Shown: piece by piece, positions 1 to 7,783 of the stretch | Numbering within the stretch: the stretch's first letter is position 1 | Layout: every line of letters begins with the position of its first letter | Assembly: GCA_003171295.1 (NCBI GenBank) | Contig: PMYF01000435.1 | Coordinates: 1-12,996 of the forward strand | Source of the DNA: Acidobacteriota bacterium | Lineage (GTDB): Bacteria > Acidobacteriota > Terriglobia > UBA7540 | DNA: 12,996 bases | Direction of reading: 5' to 3' | The notes under the pieces: model-generated | What the model saw: only the letters and a program-made list of their open reading frames with translations | The model's database searches: none | Told to the model about the DNA's origin: nothing | Position numbers and translations under genes: made by a program

Positions 1-1167
1 CTTTCCCATGGTGTAAAAGAACACGTCACAAGATTCGCGGATGGCGGTGTGTATGTCTACGGTGCCGTGGCCTCTATGTTTTTCGAATACCCAGTCATGA
101 TAGAGGTGTCCGTAAATCGTGACGGCGCCCGCGCAGTGAATGATGAAATCGGGTTTGACGGTGCCCGTCTCGAGCGCCGCGGCGGCCGTCACGATCTTAA
201 ACACCGAACCTGGCGCGAGTTGCGCCTGGATGGCCTTGTTCATGAGCGGCTTGAGTGGGTCGGTCGTGAGCTGCTCCCACTCTTTCGGGTCGATACGCTT
301 GGCGAAGTTGTTGGGGTCGAAGGAAGGGTGGCTGACCATGGCCAGGACTTCACCCGAACGTGGATCAATCGCCACCACCGCCCCCGCGCGATCTCCGAGA
401 GAAGCCTCCGCCACCATCTGCAGGTCCAGATCGAGGGTGAGGCGCAGATCGTTTCCGGGCAGCGCGTTAATGGTCGTGAGCAAGCCCATTTCCTGCCCGC
501 GGCTGTTCACCACCACGCGCCGCATGCCATCGCGGCCGGAGAGAATCTGGTTATATTCGCCTTCGATACCGGATTTGCCTACCACGTCTCCTGGTCTGTA
601 GGCGGAGCCGAGCTTGGCGATCGCCTCCTCTGAAACCTCGCCCACATAGCCGAGCAGGGCGGCCGCCACCTGCCGCTTGGGATAGAGCCGCTGCTGGACC
701 TGAATCAGGTCGAGTTCCGGGTACTCTACGCGGTGGGACTCAACGAAGGCAATGTCCTCGAGCGAGGCGGATTGTTTCAACAGCACGGGCTGAAAACGCG
801 GCAGCTTCGCGGTACGCTCGATAAGGTGTTCGAGGTCGGCCGGGTCAAGTTGCAGGCCGCGCGCGATGCCCGCCATGCGCTCCGGCACCAGGGTAGCCGA
901 CGACTCGCGCATCAGCAATACACTGAAAGCCGGGAAGTTGTCAGCCAGCACCCGCCCCTCGCGGTCCAGGATGCGGCCGCGTGGCGCGATGACAGGGAGG
1001 TTGCGAATGCGGTTGCGCTCGGCCAGGTCCTGATACTGCCGATGCTCCCCGATTTGCAGGCGCCAGTATCCAACCAGCAAGCCCAGGAAGCTCACCGCTA
1101 TGGCATATTGAAGGAGAGCAATCTTCCAGGTGGGAGGGCGTTCGTCACTGGGAAATCGGACTTCCAT
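1..1167 (-). CDS. mrdA: Penicillin-binding protein 2 (peptidoglycan transpeptidase of elongation), 3' end beyond window
   Basis: This is a class B penicillin-binding protein, the DD-transpeptidase that cross-links lateral-wall peptidoglycan with RodA. 389 residues are visible and the frame is open to base 1, so the C-terminus, including the KTG motif, is missing. One N-terminal membrane anchor lies at about residues 16-36. The dimerisation region carries APRGRILDREG (61-71) and VVGKSGIEGEYN (195-206). The transpeptidase domain starts near 262, with the catalytic SxxK as SVFK (S321, K324) and the second motif as SCD (379-381), which is usual for PBP2 where other PBPs have SxN. The ATG at 1167 gives the expected short cytoplasmic tail; AGGA abuts it, so the ribosome site is not ideal, and an in-frame TTG at 1185 is a poorer alternative. 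The gene stands at the head of its transcript. mreC/mreD, which often precede it, are not upstream; rodA may follow outside the window. Confidence 0.95.
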   Translation of the reverse strand, partial: MEVRFPSDERPPTWKIALLQYAIAVSFLGLLVGYWRLQIGEHRQYQDLAERNRIRNLPVIAPRGRILDREGRVLADNFPAFSVLLMRESSATLVPERMAGIARGLQLDPADLEHLIERTAKLPRFQPVLLKQSASLEDIAFVESHRVEYPELDLIQVQQRLYPKRQVAAALLGYVGEVSEEAIAKLGSAYRPGDVVGKSGIEGEYNQILSGRDGMRRVVVNSRGQEMGLLTTINALPGNDLRLTLDLDLQMVAEASLGDRAGAVVAIDPRSGEVLAMVSHPSFDPNNFAKRIDPKEWEQLTTDPLKPLMNKAIQAQLAPGSVFKIVTAAAALETGTVKPDFIIHCAGAVTIYGHLYHDWVFEKHRGHGTVDIHTAIRESCDVFFYTMGK

Positions 1168-1279
1168 TCCTGCACATGCCGCCAAGGCCGCGGCACGCCG
1201 CCCCGCCTTGGCTTATTGACTACACAGTTAACTCACGCAAAGCCGCGCCCAGCCTGCTCGCGCCGCCCGCTTCACGCAC

Positions 1280-1309
1280 ACTATGACCGTAACACACCGC
1301 GCGGGTCAA
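1280..1309 (-). promoter_or_regulatory. Candidate sigma-70 promoter for mrdA
   Basis: Read on the minus strand, TTGACC (1309-1304, 5 of 6 to the -35 consensus) is followed after 18 bases by CATAGT (1285-1280, 4 of 6 to the -10 consensus). The start point would lie about 105 bases upstream of the mrdA start codon. Seen by eye only. Confidence 0.35.
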
Positions 1310-1438
1310 AACAAGGAAAGAGCGGCAAAAGGCAGCGCTTCGCGCTGGGAGTGGCGCGAACCTCGGCCAAACGCGATGATCCTGTGGCAAGTGGTCTTTG
1401 ACCCCGTGTGACTTCCGCGCTGGAAGAGCCTGCAAGTC

Positions 1439-1447
1439 TGGTATGAT
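1439..1447 (+). promoter_or_regulatory. Extended -10 promoter for the serine hydrolase gene
   Basis: TGG-TATGAT is an extended -10 element (TGn plus a hexamer matching 5 of 6). The -35 position holds only a weak CTGGAA-like match. Transcription would begin near 1454 and give a leader of about 20 bases containing the GAGG ribosome-binding site at 1461-1464, nine bases before the ATG. Confidence 0.5.
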
Positions 1448-1473
1448 TCCCTGCCACGACGAGGTCAAAGCCT

Positions 1474-2871
1474 ATGAGAATCCTCCTCCGCACAATCCTT
1501 CTTGTCGCGCTGCTTCTGCCGGTAGCGAGCCGGCTCACCGGGCAGTTACCGCCTGCCACCGCCGAGCAGATCGACGCGGTTGCGGCCCAGGCGCTGCATG
1601 ATTCGCCTACGCCCAGCGTTTCGATTGCCGTTGTCCAGCAAGGCCAGATTGCCTATGTCAAAGCTTACGGAAATGCCCGACTGGATCCCTCCGTTCCCGC
1701 CCGTCCGGAGATGCGCTATGCCATCGGTTCGGTCAGCAAGCAGTTCCTGGCGGGCGCCATTCTGCTGCTCGCTGAGGAGGGCAAGCTTTCGCTTGAGGAC
1801 CCCGTGGCCCGCTTCCTTCCCGCGTTGACCCGCGCCCAGGACATCACCATTCGCCAGCTCCTCTCCCACACTGCCGGTTACCAGGACTATTATCCACTTG
1901 ATTACGTCGCGCCCTTCATGCTCAAAACCGTCACGCCCGACGGCATCCTGGATCGCTGGGCCAAAATTGCGCTCGATTTCGAACCCGGCGCCCAGTGGCA
2001 GTACAGCAACACGAATTACGCGGTGGCGGGGCGCATTGTGGAGAAGGTCTCGGGAGTGCCGCTTATGACTTTTCTCGCCCAACGCATTTTCGGCCCGCTG
2101 GGGATGAAGAGCCCCATCAACCTTGCGGAGCAGCCGCCCATTGAGACCGACGCGGCGGGTTACCTGCGCTTTGGCACGGGCCCCTTGCACCCGGCGCCGC
2201 CGGAAGCGCGCGGCTGGCTCTACGCCGCCGGCGAGCTTGCCATGACCGCGCGCGATCTGGCGCTGTGGGATCAGTCCTTGCTCGAAAAGAGACTCCTGCA
2301 GCCTGCTTCTCTACACGAAATGATCACGCCGGTAAGCCTCAAGAACGGCGCGCCCACCAACTACGCGCTGGGCGTGAGCGTAACCAACGACGCCGGCCAC
2401 CCGAAAGTCTCTCACGGAGGTGCAGTGTCGGGCTTCGTCAGCCACAACGCCATCTGGCTCGACGAAGGCGCGGCGGTTGTGGTGCTTACGAATATGGACG
2501 CCTCGCCCGCGGCGTCCTCACTGGCCAATAAGATTGCGCCACTGCTCCTTGCCCCCCAGCGCGATCCCCAAGGTGCAGCCCAGTTCGAGGTGGCGCGCCG
2601 GGCATTCAACGGTTTGCAACAGGGAACCATCGATCGTTCGCTGCTTTCACCTGACGCCGACGCCTACTTCACCTCCCCGGCACTGGCTGACATTTCCGCC
2701 GGCCTCAAGCCACTCGGCATCGTCGCGAGCTTTGAGCAAGTGCACTTCGGGCTGCGCGGTGGCATGACGGCGCGCACCTTCCAAATCCGATTTTCCTCCG
2801 GCAAGTCCCTGGATTTGTCGACGTTCTTCACGGCCGACAGCAAGCTGGCCCAATGCCTGGTTGTGCAGTAA
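1474..2871 (+). CDS. Secreted serine hydrolase, class C beta-lactamase/DD-peptidase family
   Basis: This 465-residue exported protein belongs to the family of AmpC, R61 DD-peptidase and EstB-type esterases (Pfam Beta-lactamase, PF00144). A signal peptide covers about residues 1-23. All three active-site motifs are present: SVSK with nucleophile S86 and K89, YSN at 177-179 and HGG at 314-316 (the KTG equivalent). The catalytic domain ends near 350. A further stretch of about 100 residues, rich in beta-strand-like sequence, ends at residue 465; I do not recognise it, though accessory C-terminal domains are common in this family. The ATG at 1474 has GAGG nine bases upstream and opens directly into the signal peptide. 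Substrate cannot be read from sequence: D-amino-acid peptides, esters or beta-lactams are all possible. The divergent neighbour is PBP2, which makes a cell-wall role attractive but unproven. Confidence 0.88.
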   Translation: MRILLRTILLVALLLPVASRLTGQLPPATAEQIDAVAAQALHDSPTPSVSIAVVQQGQIAYVKAYGNARLDPSVPARPEMRYAIGSVSKQFLAGAILLLAEEGKLSLEDPVARFLPALTRAQDITIRQLLSHTAGYQDYYPLDYVAPFMLKTVTPDGILDRWAKIALDFEPGAQWQYSNTNYAVAGRIVEKVSGVPLMTFLAQRIFGPLGMKSPINLAEQPPIETDAAGYLRFGTGPLHPAPPEARGWLYAAGELAMTARDLALWDQSLLEKRLLQPASLHEMITPVSLKNGAPTNYALGVSVTNDAGHPKVSHGGAVSGFVSHNAIWLDEGAAVVVLTNMDASPAASSLANKIAPLLLAPQRDPQGAAQFEVARRAFNGLQQGTIDRSLLSPDADAYFTSPALADISAGLKPLGIVASFEQVHFGLRGGMTARTFQIRFSSGKSLDLSTFFTADSKLAQCLVVQ

Positions 2872-3010
2872 CGGCAAGTTTCTTAAGTATAGGCATTCGT
2901 GCTTGGGGCTGCGGCAGGGTGATCGGCGGGAGCGTCCGCCCCGTCTCCGGGGACTGGAGTGGGGCAAGGGTCGAGGTTCCTTAGAGCCTGAGTGATAACC
3001 TCTGCTGTAG

Positions 3011-3069
3011 CGCCGGTCTATGACTGGCGGCCTTGATTTTTCAATCATTTCGCCGCTCGCAGAGCGGCG
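3011..3069. repeat. Three consecutive hairpins, possible intergenic palindromic element or terminator
   Basis: CGCCGGTC (3011-3018) pairs with GACTGGCG (3022-3029) around a TAT loop, with one G-T wobble. TGATT (3034-3038) pairs with AATCA (3043-3047). CGCCGCTC (3051-3058) pairs perfectly with GAGCGGCG (3062-3069) around a GCA loop. A weaker stem, CCCCG/CGGGG, lies at 2939-2952. The first hairpin is followed by a T-rich stretch, so it could end transcription of the hydrolase gene. The set also resembles dispersed intergenic palindromic repeats, which one window cannot show. Confidence 0.5.
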
Positions 3070-3206
3070 CCACAAAACCTGCCGACCGGTTTTAACGCAG
3101 AGTCTTATCGCCCACCCGGCGGTGCCTTCCGCGACCACCGGCTCGTCGCCTCACGATCGCTTCCGGCCTCTCGGCCTTTCCATGCTGCGGATTCGGCCTG
3201 ATGGAA

Positions 3207-3215
3207 TGTTATGAT
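3207..3215 (+). promoter_or_regulatory. Extended -10 promoter candidate for the MFS exporter
   Basis: TGT-TATGAT is an extended -10 element, the same TGn-TATGAT form as before the serine hydrolase gene. No good -35 is present. Transcription would start near 3222, about 38 bases before the GTG start. Confidence 0.42.
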
Positions 3216-3259
3216 AGTTCGGGGCGTTTGGAGTTCTTCGACAGCACTGATTTTGGGCG

Positions 3260-4612
3260 GTGGTCCTGAGTACCGAAACCCTAACCCGGAAACCCGCGAC
3301 GCGGCTGCCGGTGATGTTCCGCGCGTTGCAGCATCGCAACTACCGGCTGTTCGTCAGTGGCCAGATCATCTCGCTGGTCGGCACCTGGATGCAGTCGATC
3401 GCGCAGGCGTGGCTGGTGTATCAGCTCACGGGGTCTTCGCTGCTGCTGGGGCTGGTGGGGTTTGCGGGGCAGATCCCGGTCTTCCTTTTCGCGTCGCTGG
3501 GCGGCGTGTTTGCGGACCGTCACAACCGGCGCCGCATCGTCATCGCCACGCAAATTGCCTCGATGTTGCTTGCCTTCATCCTTTCGGTACTGACGCTGCT
3601 CAAACACATTCAGGTTTGGGAGATCATGGTACTGGCCGCCTCCCTCGGCGTGGTGAATGCTTTCGATATCCCGGCCCGTCAGTCGTTCATCGTCGAGATG
3701 GTGAATTCGGAGGATATGATCAACGCCATCGCCCTGAATTCCGCCATGTTCAATGGCGCTCGCATCCTCGGGCCGGCTATCGCGGGCGTTACCGTGGCGG
3801 TCATCGGGGAGGGTTGGTGCTTCTTCGCCAATGGCGTGAGCTACATTGCGGTGATCGTCGGCTTGCTGCTCATGAAGGTTACCCCGCGCGAGCGCGCCCG
3901 GCAGGTGGCTTCCAGGCTGGAGAGCATTATTGAGGGATTCCGCTTCGTGCTGCATACCGGCCCCATCCGCGCCCTGCTCCTCCTGCTCGGCCTGGTGAGC
4001 GTGACGGGCATGCCTTATGCCGTGCTGATGCCCATTTTTGCGGACAAATACCTGCACGTCGGCGCGCGCGGGTTGGGCCTGCTGATGGGCGCGACGGGCG
4101 TGGGCGCCCTGGCTGCGACCTTGATGCTGGCGGCGCGGCGCGAGGTACGCGGGCTGGGGCGCTGGGTGCTCTACGCCTCTGGTGGTTTTGGCTTGAGCCT
4201 GATCCTGTTTTCATTCTCACGTTCGCTTCTGCTTTCCATCCTGCTGCTCCTGCCGGCCGGGTTTTCCATGCTGTTGCAGATGTCAAGTTCCAATACCCTC
4301 ATCCAAACCATGGTGCCTGACGCCTTGCGGGGGCGCGTGATGGCCGTCTATTCCATGATGTTCATGGGCATGGCGCCCTTCGGCGCGCTGCTGGCAGGTG
4401 CGATTGCCCATCGCCTGGGTGCACCCTTCACGGTGGCCCTGGGCGGGGCCACTTGCATAGCGGGCTCACTTGTTTTCGGTTCGAAGTGGCCAGCGTTGCG
4501 CGGAGAGGCGCGCCAACTCATCCTGGCGCAAGGCATGTCGAGCGGCGAACCACCGGAGGAAATGACCGGTCAAGTGGACGCTCTGAGCAGTCGCAAACCC
4601 GGCGGCGGATAG
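3260..4612 (+). CDS. MFS transporter, MFS_3/EntS-like exporter
   Basis: A 450-residue inner-membrane secondary transporter of the major facilitator superfamily, closest in style to the MFS_3/EntS group of drug and siderophore exporters. The opening FRALQHRNYRLFVSGQ (20-35) followed by GTWMQ is typical of that group. Motif A, GGVFADRHNRRRI (81-93), lies in the first cytoplasmic loop, and FDIPARQSFIVEMV (135-148) is another group signature. About twelve hydrophobic helices are visible, with a central cytoplasmic linker near 210-230. The polar tail after about 415 is probably cytoplasmic. The GTG at 3260 is chosen because the conserved N-terminus begins soon after it; the ribosome site is poor (GGGCGG directly adjoining), and an ATG at 3314 would remove the first 18 residues but still keep the family core. 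Substrate unknown. The stop codon is five bases from that of convergent glmS. Confidence 0.88.
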   Translation: MVLSTETLTRKPATRLPVMFRALQHRNYRLFVSGQIISLVGTWMQSIAQAWLVYQLTGSSLLLGLVGFAGQIPVFLFASLGGVFADRHNRRRIVIATQIASMLLAFILSVLTLLKHIQVWEIMVLAASLGVVNAFDIPARQSFIVEMVNSEDMINAIALNSAMFNGARILGPAIAGVTVAVIGEGWCFFANGVSYIAVIVGLLLMKVTPRERARQVASRLESIIEGFRFVLHTGPIRALLLLLGLVSVTGMPYAVLMPIFADKYLHVGARGLGLLMGATGVGALAATLMLAARREVRGLGRWVLYASGGFGLSLILFSFSRSLLLSILLLLPAGFSMLLQMSSSNTLIQTMVPDALRGRVMAVYSMMFMGMAPFGALLAGAIAHRLGAPFTVALGGATCIAGSLVFGSKWPALRGEARQLILAQGMSSGEPPEEMTGQVDALSSRKPGGG

Positions 4613-4617
4613 CCAAC

Positions 4618-6441
4618 TCACTCTACCGTCACACTCTTGGCGAGGTTGCGGGGCTTATCGACGTCGCGGCCGAGCAGCACGCCGCAGTAGTAAGCGAAAA
4701 GCTGGAGAGGCACTACGCTCAGCAGGGGCGCCACGGCTTCGTGAGTTCTAGGAATGTAAATAAGGTCATCGGCCAGATCGCCGAGTGTAGTATTGCCTTC
4801 TGTCGTGATGGCGAGAATGTGACCTTCCCGGGCATGGATCTCCTGTATGTTGGAGACGATGCGCTCGTACGAACCGTCTTCGAGCGCCAGGGCCAGAGTG
4901 GGAAACTTGGGGTCGATCAGCGCGATGGGCCCGTGTTTCATCTCGCCTGCCGCGTAACCCTCCGAGTGAATATAGGCGATTTCCTTGAGCTTGAGCGCGC
5001 CTTCGAGCGCAATGGGGTACTGATACTTGCGGCCGATAAAGAGGAAGTGCTCCGCGTGGCAATACTTCACGGCGAGTTGGCGGATGTGCTCCGCCTGCTT
5101 CAGGATTTCGCGGATCTGCTCCGGCACTCTCTCCAGCGCGAGGATGATTTCGTGGCCCTCCTCGTAGGAGAGGTCGCGGCTGCGCCCGATGAGCAGCGCC
5201 ATGAGCGTCAGGATAGTGATTTGCGAGAGAAAGGACTTGGTCGAGGCAACGCCCACTTCGATGCCGGCGTGGGAATAGACTCCCGCGTGCGTCTCGCGCG
5301 CGATGGTGCTGCCCACCACGTTGACGAGTCCCAGCACCAGCGCGCCTTTACGCTTGGCCTCCCGCAGCGCCGCCAGCGTGTCGGCTGTTTCTCCCGACTG
5401 GCTGATGGCCAACACCACGGTGCCTTGCCGGAGGTTCAGTTTGCGGTAGCGAAACTCGGAGGCAAGTTCGGTTTCCACCGTCAGGTCGGTGAGCGTTTCG
5501 AAGACGTAGCGTCCAAACAGGCCTGCGTAGAAACTCGTGCCGCAGCTCACAATAATCAGGTGGCGTGCCTGCAATAGGCGCTCCTGCACGGATTCCAACC
5601 CGCCTAGTTTGGCCACCGCTTCCGCGTGGTTCAGGCGGCCGCGCAGAGCGTTCTCCACGGCCTCGGGCTGCTCGAAAATCTCCTTCAACATGTAGTGGGG
5701 AAATGAGCCGCGGTCCATGGACTCGACATCATATTCCAGGTTAGTGGTGCCGCGGTTCACCGAGCGGTTGTCGAGGGTCGTGATGGAGAAATTTCCGGGT
5801 TCCAGGCATGCGATTTCGTTGTCTTCAAGGTAGACCACCTGGTCCGTATGCTGGGCGAGGGCGGAGACATCCGACGCGGCCAGAGAGGCGCTCTCGCCAA
5901 TGCCGAGAACGATCGGGCTGCCGCGCCGCGCCACCACAATCGAGCCCGGGTGATCGCAGTGCATGACCGCGATTCCGAACGTCCCTTGCACCTGCAATAA
6001 GGCCTTCTGCACGGCGGCCGGGAGATCGCCTTGGTAGCCGGCCTCAATCAGATGCACCAGCACTTCGGTGTCGGTCTCGGACTTGAAACGGTGGCCGGCT
6101 TCCAGCAGCCGCTTCTTCAGCACCAGGTAGTTTTCAATAATGCCGTTATGGACGAGGAATAGCTTGTCACCGCAGTCCGTGTGCGGGTGGGCATTCGCTT
6201 CCGTGGGCTTCCCGTGTGTGGCCCAGCGGGTGTGTGCGATACCGGCCACGCCATCCGGCGCGGAATTCCACACCCGGCGTTCGAGTTCGGCGACCTTGCC
6301 GACCGCCCGGGCGAGGTAAGGCGGGGAGTTTTGAATAAAAATGCCACTCGAGTCGTAGCCACGATACTCCAGCCGCTTGAGGCCCTCGATCAGGATTTCT
6401 TTGGCGGGCTGATTCCCGGTATACGCCACAATCCCACACAT
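4618..6441 (-). CDS. glmS: Glutamine-fructose-6-phosphate aminotransferase (isomerising)
   Basis: This cytoplasmic enzyme makes glucosamine-6-phosphate from fructose-6-phosphate and glutamine, the first committed step to UDP-GlcNAc for peptidoglycan and LPS. At 607 residues it matches the usual length of about 609. The start is the ATG at 6441, which places the catalytic cysteine as residue 2 (MCGIVAYTG) and has a strong AAGGAGG ribosome site about six bases upstream; the frame stays open to 6702, but that extension would block the N-terminal nucleophile. The glutaminase domain shows LEYRGYDS (24-31), TRWATHG (71-77), NGIIEN (99-104) and SETDTE (121-126). The first SIS domain shows SCGTSFYAG (299-307), SQSGETADT (347-355) and VASTKSF (398-404). 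The second carries EGALKLKEIAYIHSEGY (480-496) and the active-site histidine H503. The C-terminus ends in the family signature PRNLAKSVTVE. No ribozyme-like leader was recognised. Confidence 0.97.
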   Translation of the reverse strand: MCGIVAYTGNQPAKEILIEGLKRLEYRGYDSSGIFIQNSPPYLARAVGKVAELERRVWNSAPDGVAGIAHTRWATHGKPTEANAHPHTDCGDKLFLVHNGIIENYLVLKKRLLEAGHRFKSETDTEVLVHLIEAGYQGDLPAAVQKALLQVQGTFGIAVMHCDHPGSIVVARRGSPIVLGIGESASLAASDVSALAQHTDQVVYLEDNEIACLEPGNFSITTLDNRSVNRGTTNLEYDVESMDRGSFPHYMLKEIFEQPEAVENALRGRLNHAEAVAKLGGLESVQERLLQARHLIIVSCGTSFYAGLFGRYVFETLTDLTVETELASEFRYRKLNLRQGTVVLAISQSGETADTLAALREAKRKGALVLGLVNVVGSTIARETHAGVYSHAGIEVGVASTKSFLSQITILTLMALLIGRSRDLSYEEGHEIILALERVPEQIREILKQAEHIRQLAVKYCHAEHFLFIGRKYQYPIALEGALKLKEIAYIHSEGYAAGEMKHGPIALIDPKFPTLALALEDGSYERIVSNIQEIHAREGHILAITTEGNTTLGDLADDLIYIPRTHEAVAPLLSVVPLQLFAYYCGVLLGRDVDKPRNLAKSVTVE

Positions 6442-6476
6442 GAGTCCCTCCTTCCCCCTGACAAAGCGGGTAGCCA

Positions 6477-6505
6477 AATTTAGGCGCGGCAATTCGCCAG
6501 AGCAA
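6477..6505 (-). promoter_or_regulatory. Weak candidate promoter for glmS
   Basis: On the minus strand, TTGCTC (6505-6500) and TAAATT (6482-6477, 4 of 6 to the -10 consensus) are 17 bases apart, about 36 bases upstream of the glmS start. The -35 match is only 3 of 6. Confidence 0.25.
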
Positions 6506-6541
6506 TGCTGTAAGTCCTGAACATCCATCTTTACTACAAAA

Positions 6542-6790
6542 ATGCAGAGTTGGGCAAGCTTTACCCATGGCGTGAAGTACTCCATCCGCATACCTGCCAA
6601 CGAGAGCGTGGAGCAGGACTTTGCGGAGTTGCTGACGCGCTGGTTATTGGGGGCACTGGGGACGCTAAGTGGGAGCGGAACCTTGCAGCCGGGAGCGGTC
6701 ACGTGTATCGTAGAGGTTTGCCAGGATGCCCAAATGGGAGGGCTGGCGAAGGGGAGTCACCTGTTGCGACGCTGGAAGTGGAGCGGGTAA
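6542..6790 (+). CDS. Possible small protein, 82 residues, unrecognised
   Basis: This open frame is uncertain. In its favour, third codon positions are mostly G or C and residues 1-42 have a balanced, protein-like composition with an amphipathic stretch. Against it, no Shine-Dalgarno sequence precedes the ATG, the Trp/Arg/Lys-rich end looks random, and another plus frame overlaps it throughout. It has no signal peptide, no membrane helix and no motif I know. If real, it would be the first gene of the plus-strand unit that continues with the membrane protein. Confidence 0.2.
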   Translation: MQSWASFTHGVKYSIRIPANESVEQDFAELLTRWLLGALGTLSGSGTLQPGAVTCIVEVCQDAQMGGLAKGSHLLRRWKWSG

Positions 6791-6849
6791 TCTCGGGGCG
6801 ACCGGCAGAAATCAAAATATCGCAAATCAAAACCGGAGGAGTTTCCTGG

Positions 6850-7641
6850 ATGAACGGGGAGTTATCAACTGAAGTCAATGAAGGCTTCGATGCGGGGACA
6901 TCGCGTCCAATTCGCAGCATGCGGCTGCTGGCGATAGCTTTTGCATTATCCTGCTACGCGAGTTTTGCAGCCCTTTACTTCTTCAAGCCCAACAAACCGG
7001 TTCTCTCACTAGGGCAAATGCGTTTTACAATCGATGCCTTACTGGAATGGGTATTTACCATCCTGACGCTGCCCTGCTTGGGTTTGGCATACTTCTTTGG
7101 AATCAGGAACCATGAAGAAAATCAGAATTTCGCCGTCCCTGATATCGCGATCGACTTCCTGTTTGTGGCCGCGATCGCCTGGGTGGCTATCGGAAACGGC
7201 ATCCATCTCACCAGCAAGCTTGACGAACAGATGATATCAAGCCTGAACGATGAACGGTGGTTGGGAATCAAGGCCAACTTTCATTGGATCCGCCAAGTGG
7301 TGGGGCATGTATTGCCCCATATGGGTTGGCAAGTGTTGTTCTCTGCACTCATGCTGGGCCAGCTAAAGAGACCCTATCGAGGTGACAAGGCCAAAGCAGC
7401 GGTTTCGTTTTTTGGGGTTGTTTTTGGTTTATTATTTGCTCACGGAGCAATTGCGGGCGCTTGCACGCACCTCGGGTTTGTCTTGACTGCCATCTCGTGC
7501 CTCGGCTTTTCTTATTTGGGGCACAAATCGAAGTTGCCGCCAGGAGAAGTTCCGATCCTGAGATTTTTCTTTTGCAGCCAGGTCACGTTCCTTCTGATAA
7601 TGGTAGCCTACTGGTCGGTCTTTCGGTCCGGCTTGGCATGA
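6850..7641 (+). CDS. Histidine-containing multi-pass membrane protein of unknown function
   Basis: A 263-residue integral membrane protein with about seven hydrophobic helices, at roughly 23-45, 66-84, 98-118, 152-171, 184-204, 206-224 and 236-257. The ATG at 6850 is chosen because GGAGGA lies nine bases upstream and the predicted protein turns membrane-like soon after it; the frame remains open upstream but loses protein character. Several histidines lie in or near helices: GNGIH (115-119, H119), H145, the pair H153 and H157 (HVLPH), H198 (FAHGA) and H207 (THLGF). Such an arrangement can bind metal or heme, but no known family signature confirms this. AT content is somewhat higher than in glmS or the MFS gene. 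It precedes a glycosyltransferase on the same strand, so a role in membrane-bound sugar or lipid metabolism is possible but inferred only from position. Confidence 0.75.
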   Translation: MNGELSTEVNEGFDAGTSRPIRSMRLLAIAFALSCYASFAALYFFKPNKPVLSLGQMRFTIDALLEWVFTILTLPCLGLAYFFGIRNHEENQNFAVPDIAIDFLFVAAIAWVAIGNGIHLTSKLDEQMISSLNDERWLGIKANFHWIRQVVGHVLPHMGWQVLFSALMLGQLKRPYRGDKAKAAVSFFGVVFGLLFAHGAIAGACTHLGFVLTAISCLGFSYLGHKSKLPPGEVPILRFFFCSQVTFLLIMVAYWSVFRSGLA

Positions 7642-7783
7642 CTTTCTCCGACGGGTGGAAGAAGACGACAGGGGGTTCTCCTGGGGTCATCGCGGTTGTA
7701 TGGCAGAATCCAGGTCGACGCGACGAACCCTGATGAGGAGCAAAGCCTTTCTTAAGAGCCTCAGTCCCGCAGATGATCATCCC

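Larger units (their letters stand above)
1168..1473. other. Divergent intergenic region between mrdA and the serine hydrolase gene
   Basis: The 306 bp separate two divergent envelope genes. Open frames here (for example 1220-1468 minus) have no recognisable protein character. I see one promoter-like sequence facing each way, listed separately, and no strong operator palindrome. Confidence 0.7.
2872..3259. other. Hairpin-rich intergenic region, no convincing gene
   Basis: The 388 bp lie between two plus-strand genes. Short open frames in it (3020-3214 plus; a minus frame 2647-3138 running in from the hydrolase gene) are composition artefacts: neither has a ribosome site or a protein-like sequence. 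The region holds several hairpins and a promoter-like site near 3210, both listed separately. Confidence 0.7.
6442..6849. other. Divergent intergenic region between glmS and the membrane protein gene
   Basis: This 408-bp stretch must hold control signals for both directions. A weak glmS promoter lies at 6477-6505. For the plus strand the only clear signal is the ribosome site GGAGGA at 6835-6840. A possible small coding region is listed separately. The plus frame of the membrane protein gene is open back to 6550, but that part is Gly/Arg/Cys-rich and does not look like protein. Confidence 0.6.

Noticed and set aside
49..633. Long plus-strand open frames (also 140-601 and 733-1401) at the left end
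   Set aside because: They lie opposite the penicillin-binding protein 2 gene, whose motifs are unmistakable; the plus frames are low-complexity shadows without family features.
3281..4057. 258-residue minus frame and 240-residue plus frame within the MFS gene
   Set aside because: His/Arg/Gln-rich composition typical of antisense and out-of-frame readings of GC-rich membrane-protein genes; the 12-helix MFS frame explains the region.
4453..5577. 374-residue plus frame across the glmS gene
   Set aside because: Antisense shadow of glmS; no ribosome site and no domain features.
6442..6702. N-terminal extension of glmS to 6702
   Set aside because: GlmS needs Cys as residue 2 after Met removal; the strong AAGGAGG site and MCGIVAYTG start at 6441 fix the start.
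6550..6849. 100-residue N-terminal extension of the membrane protein
   Set aside because: Gly/Arg/Cys-rich and not protein-like; a good GGAGGA site precedes the ATG at 6850.
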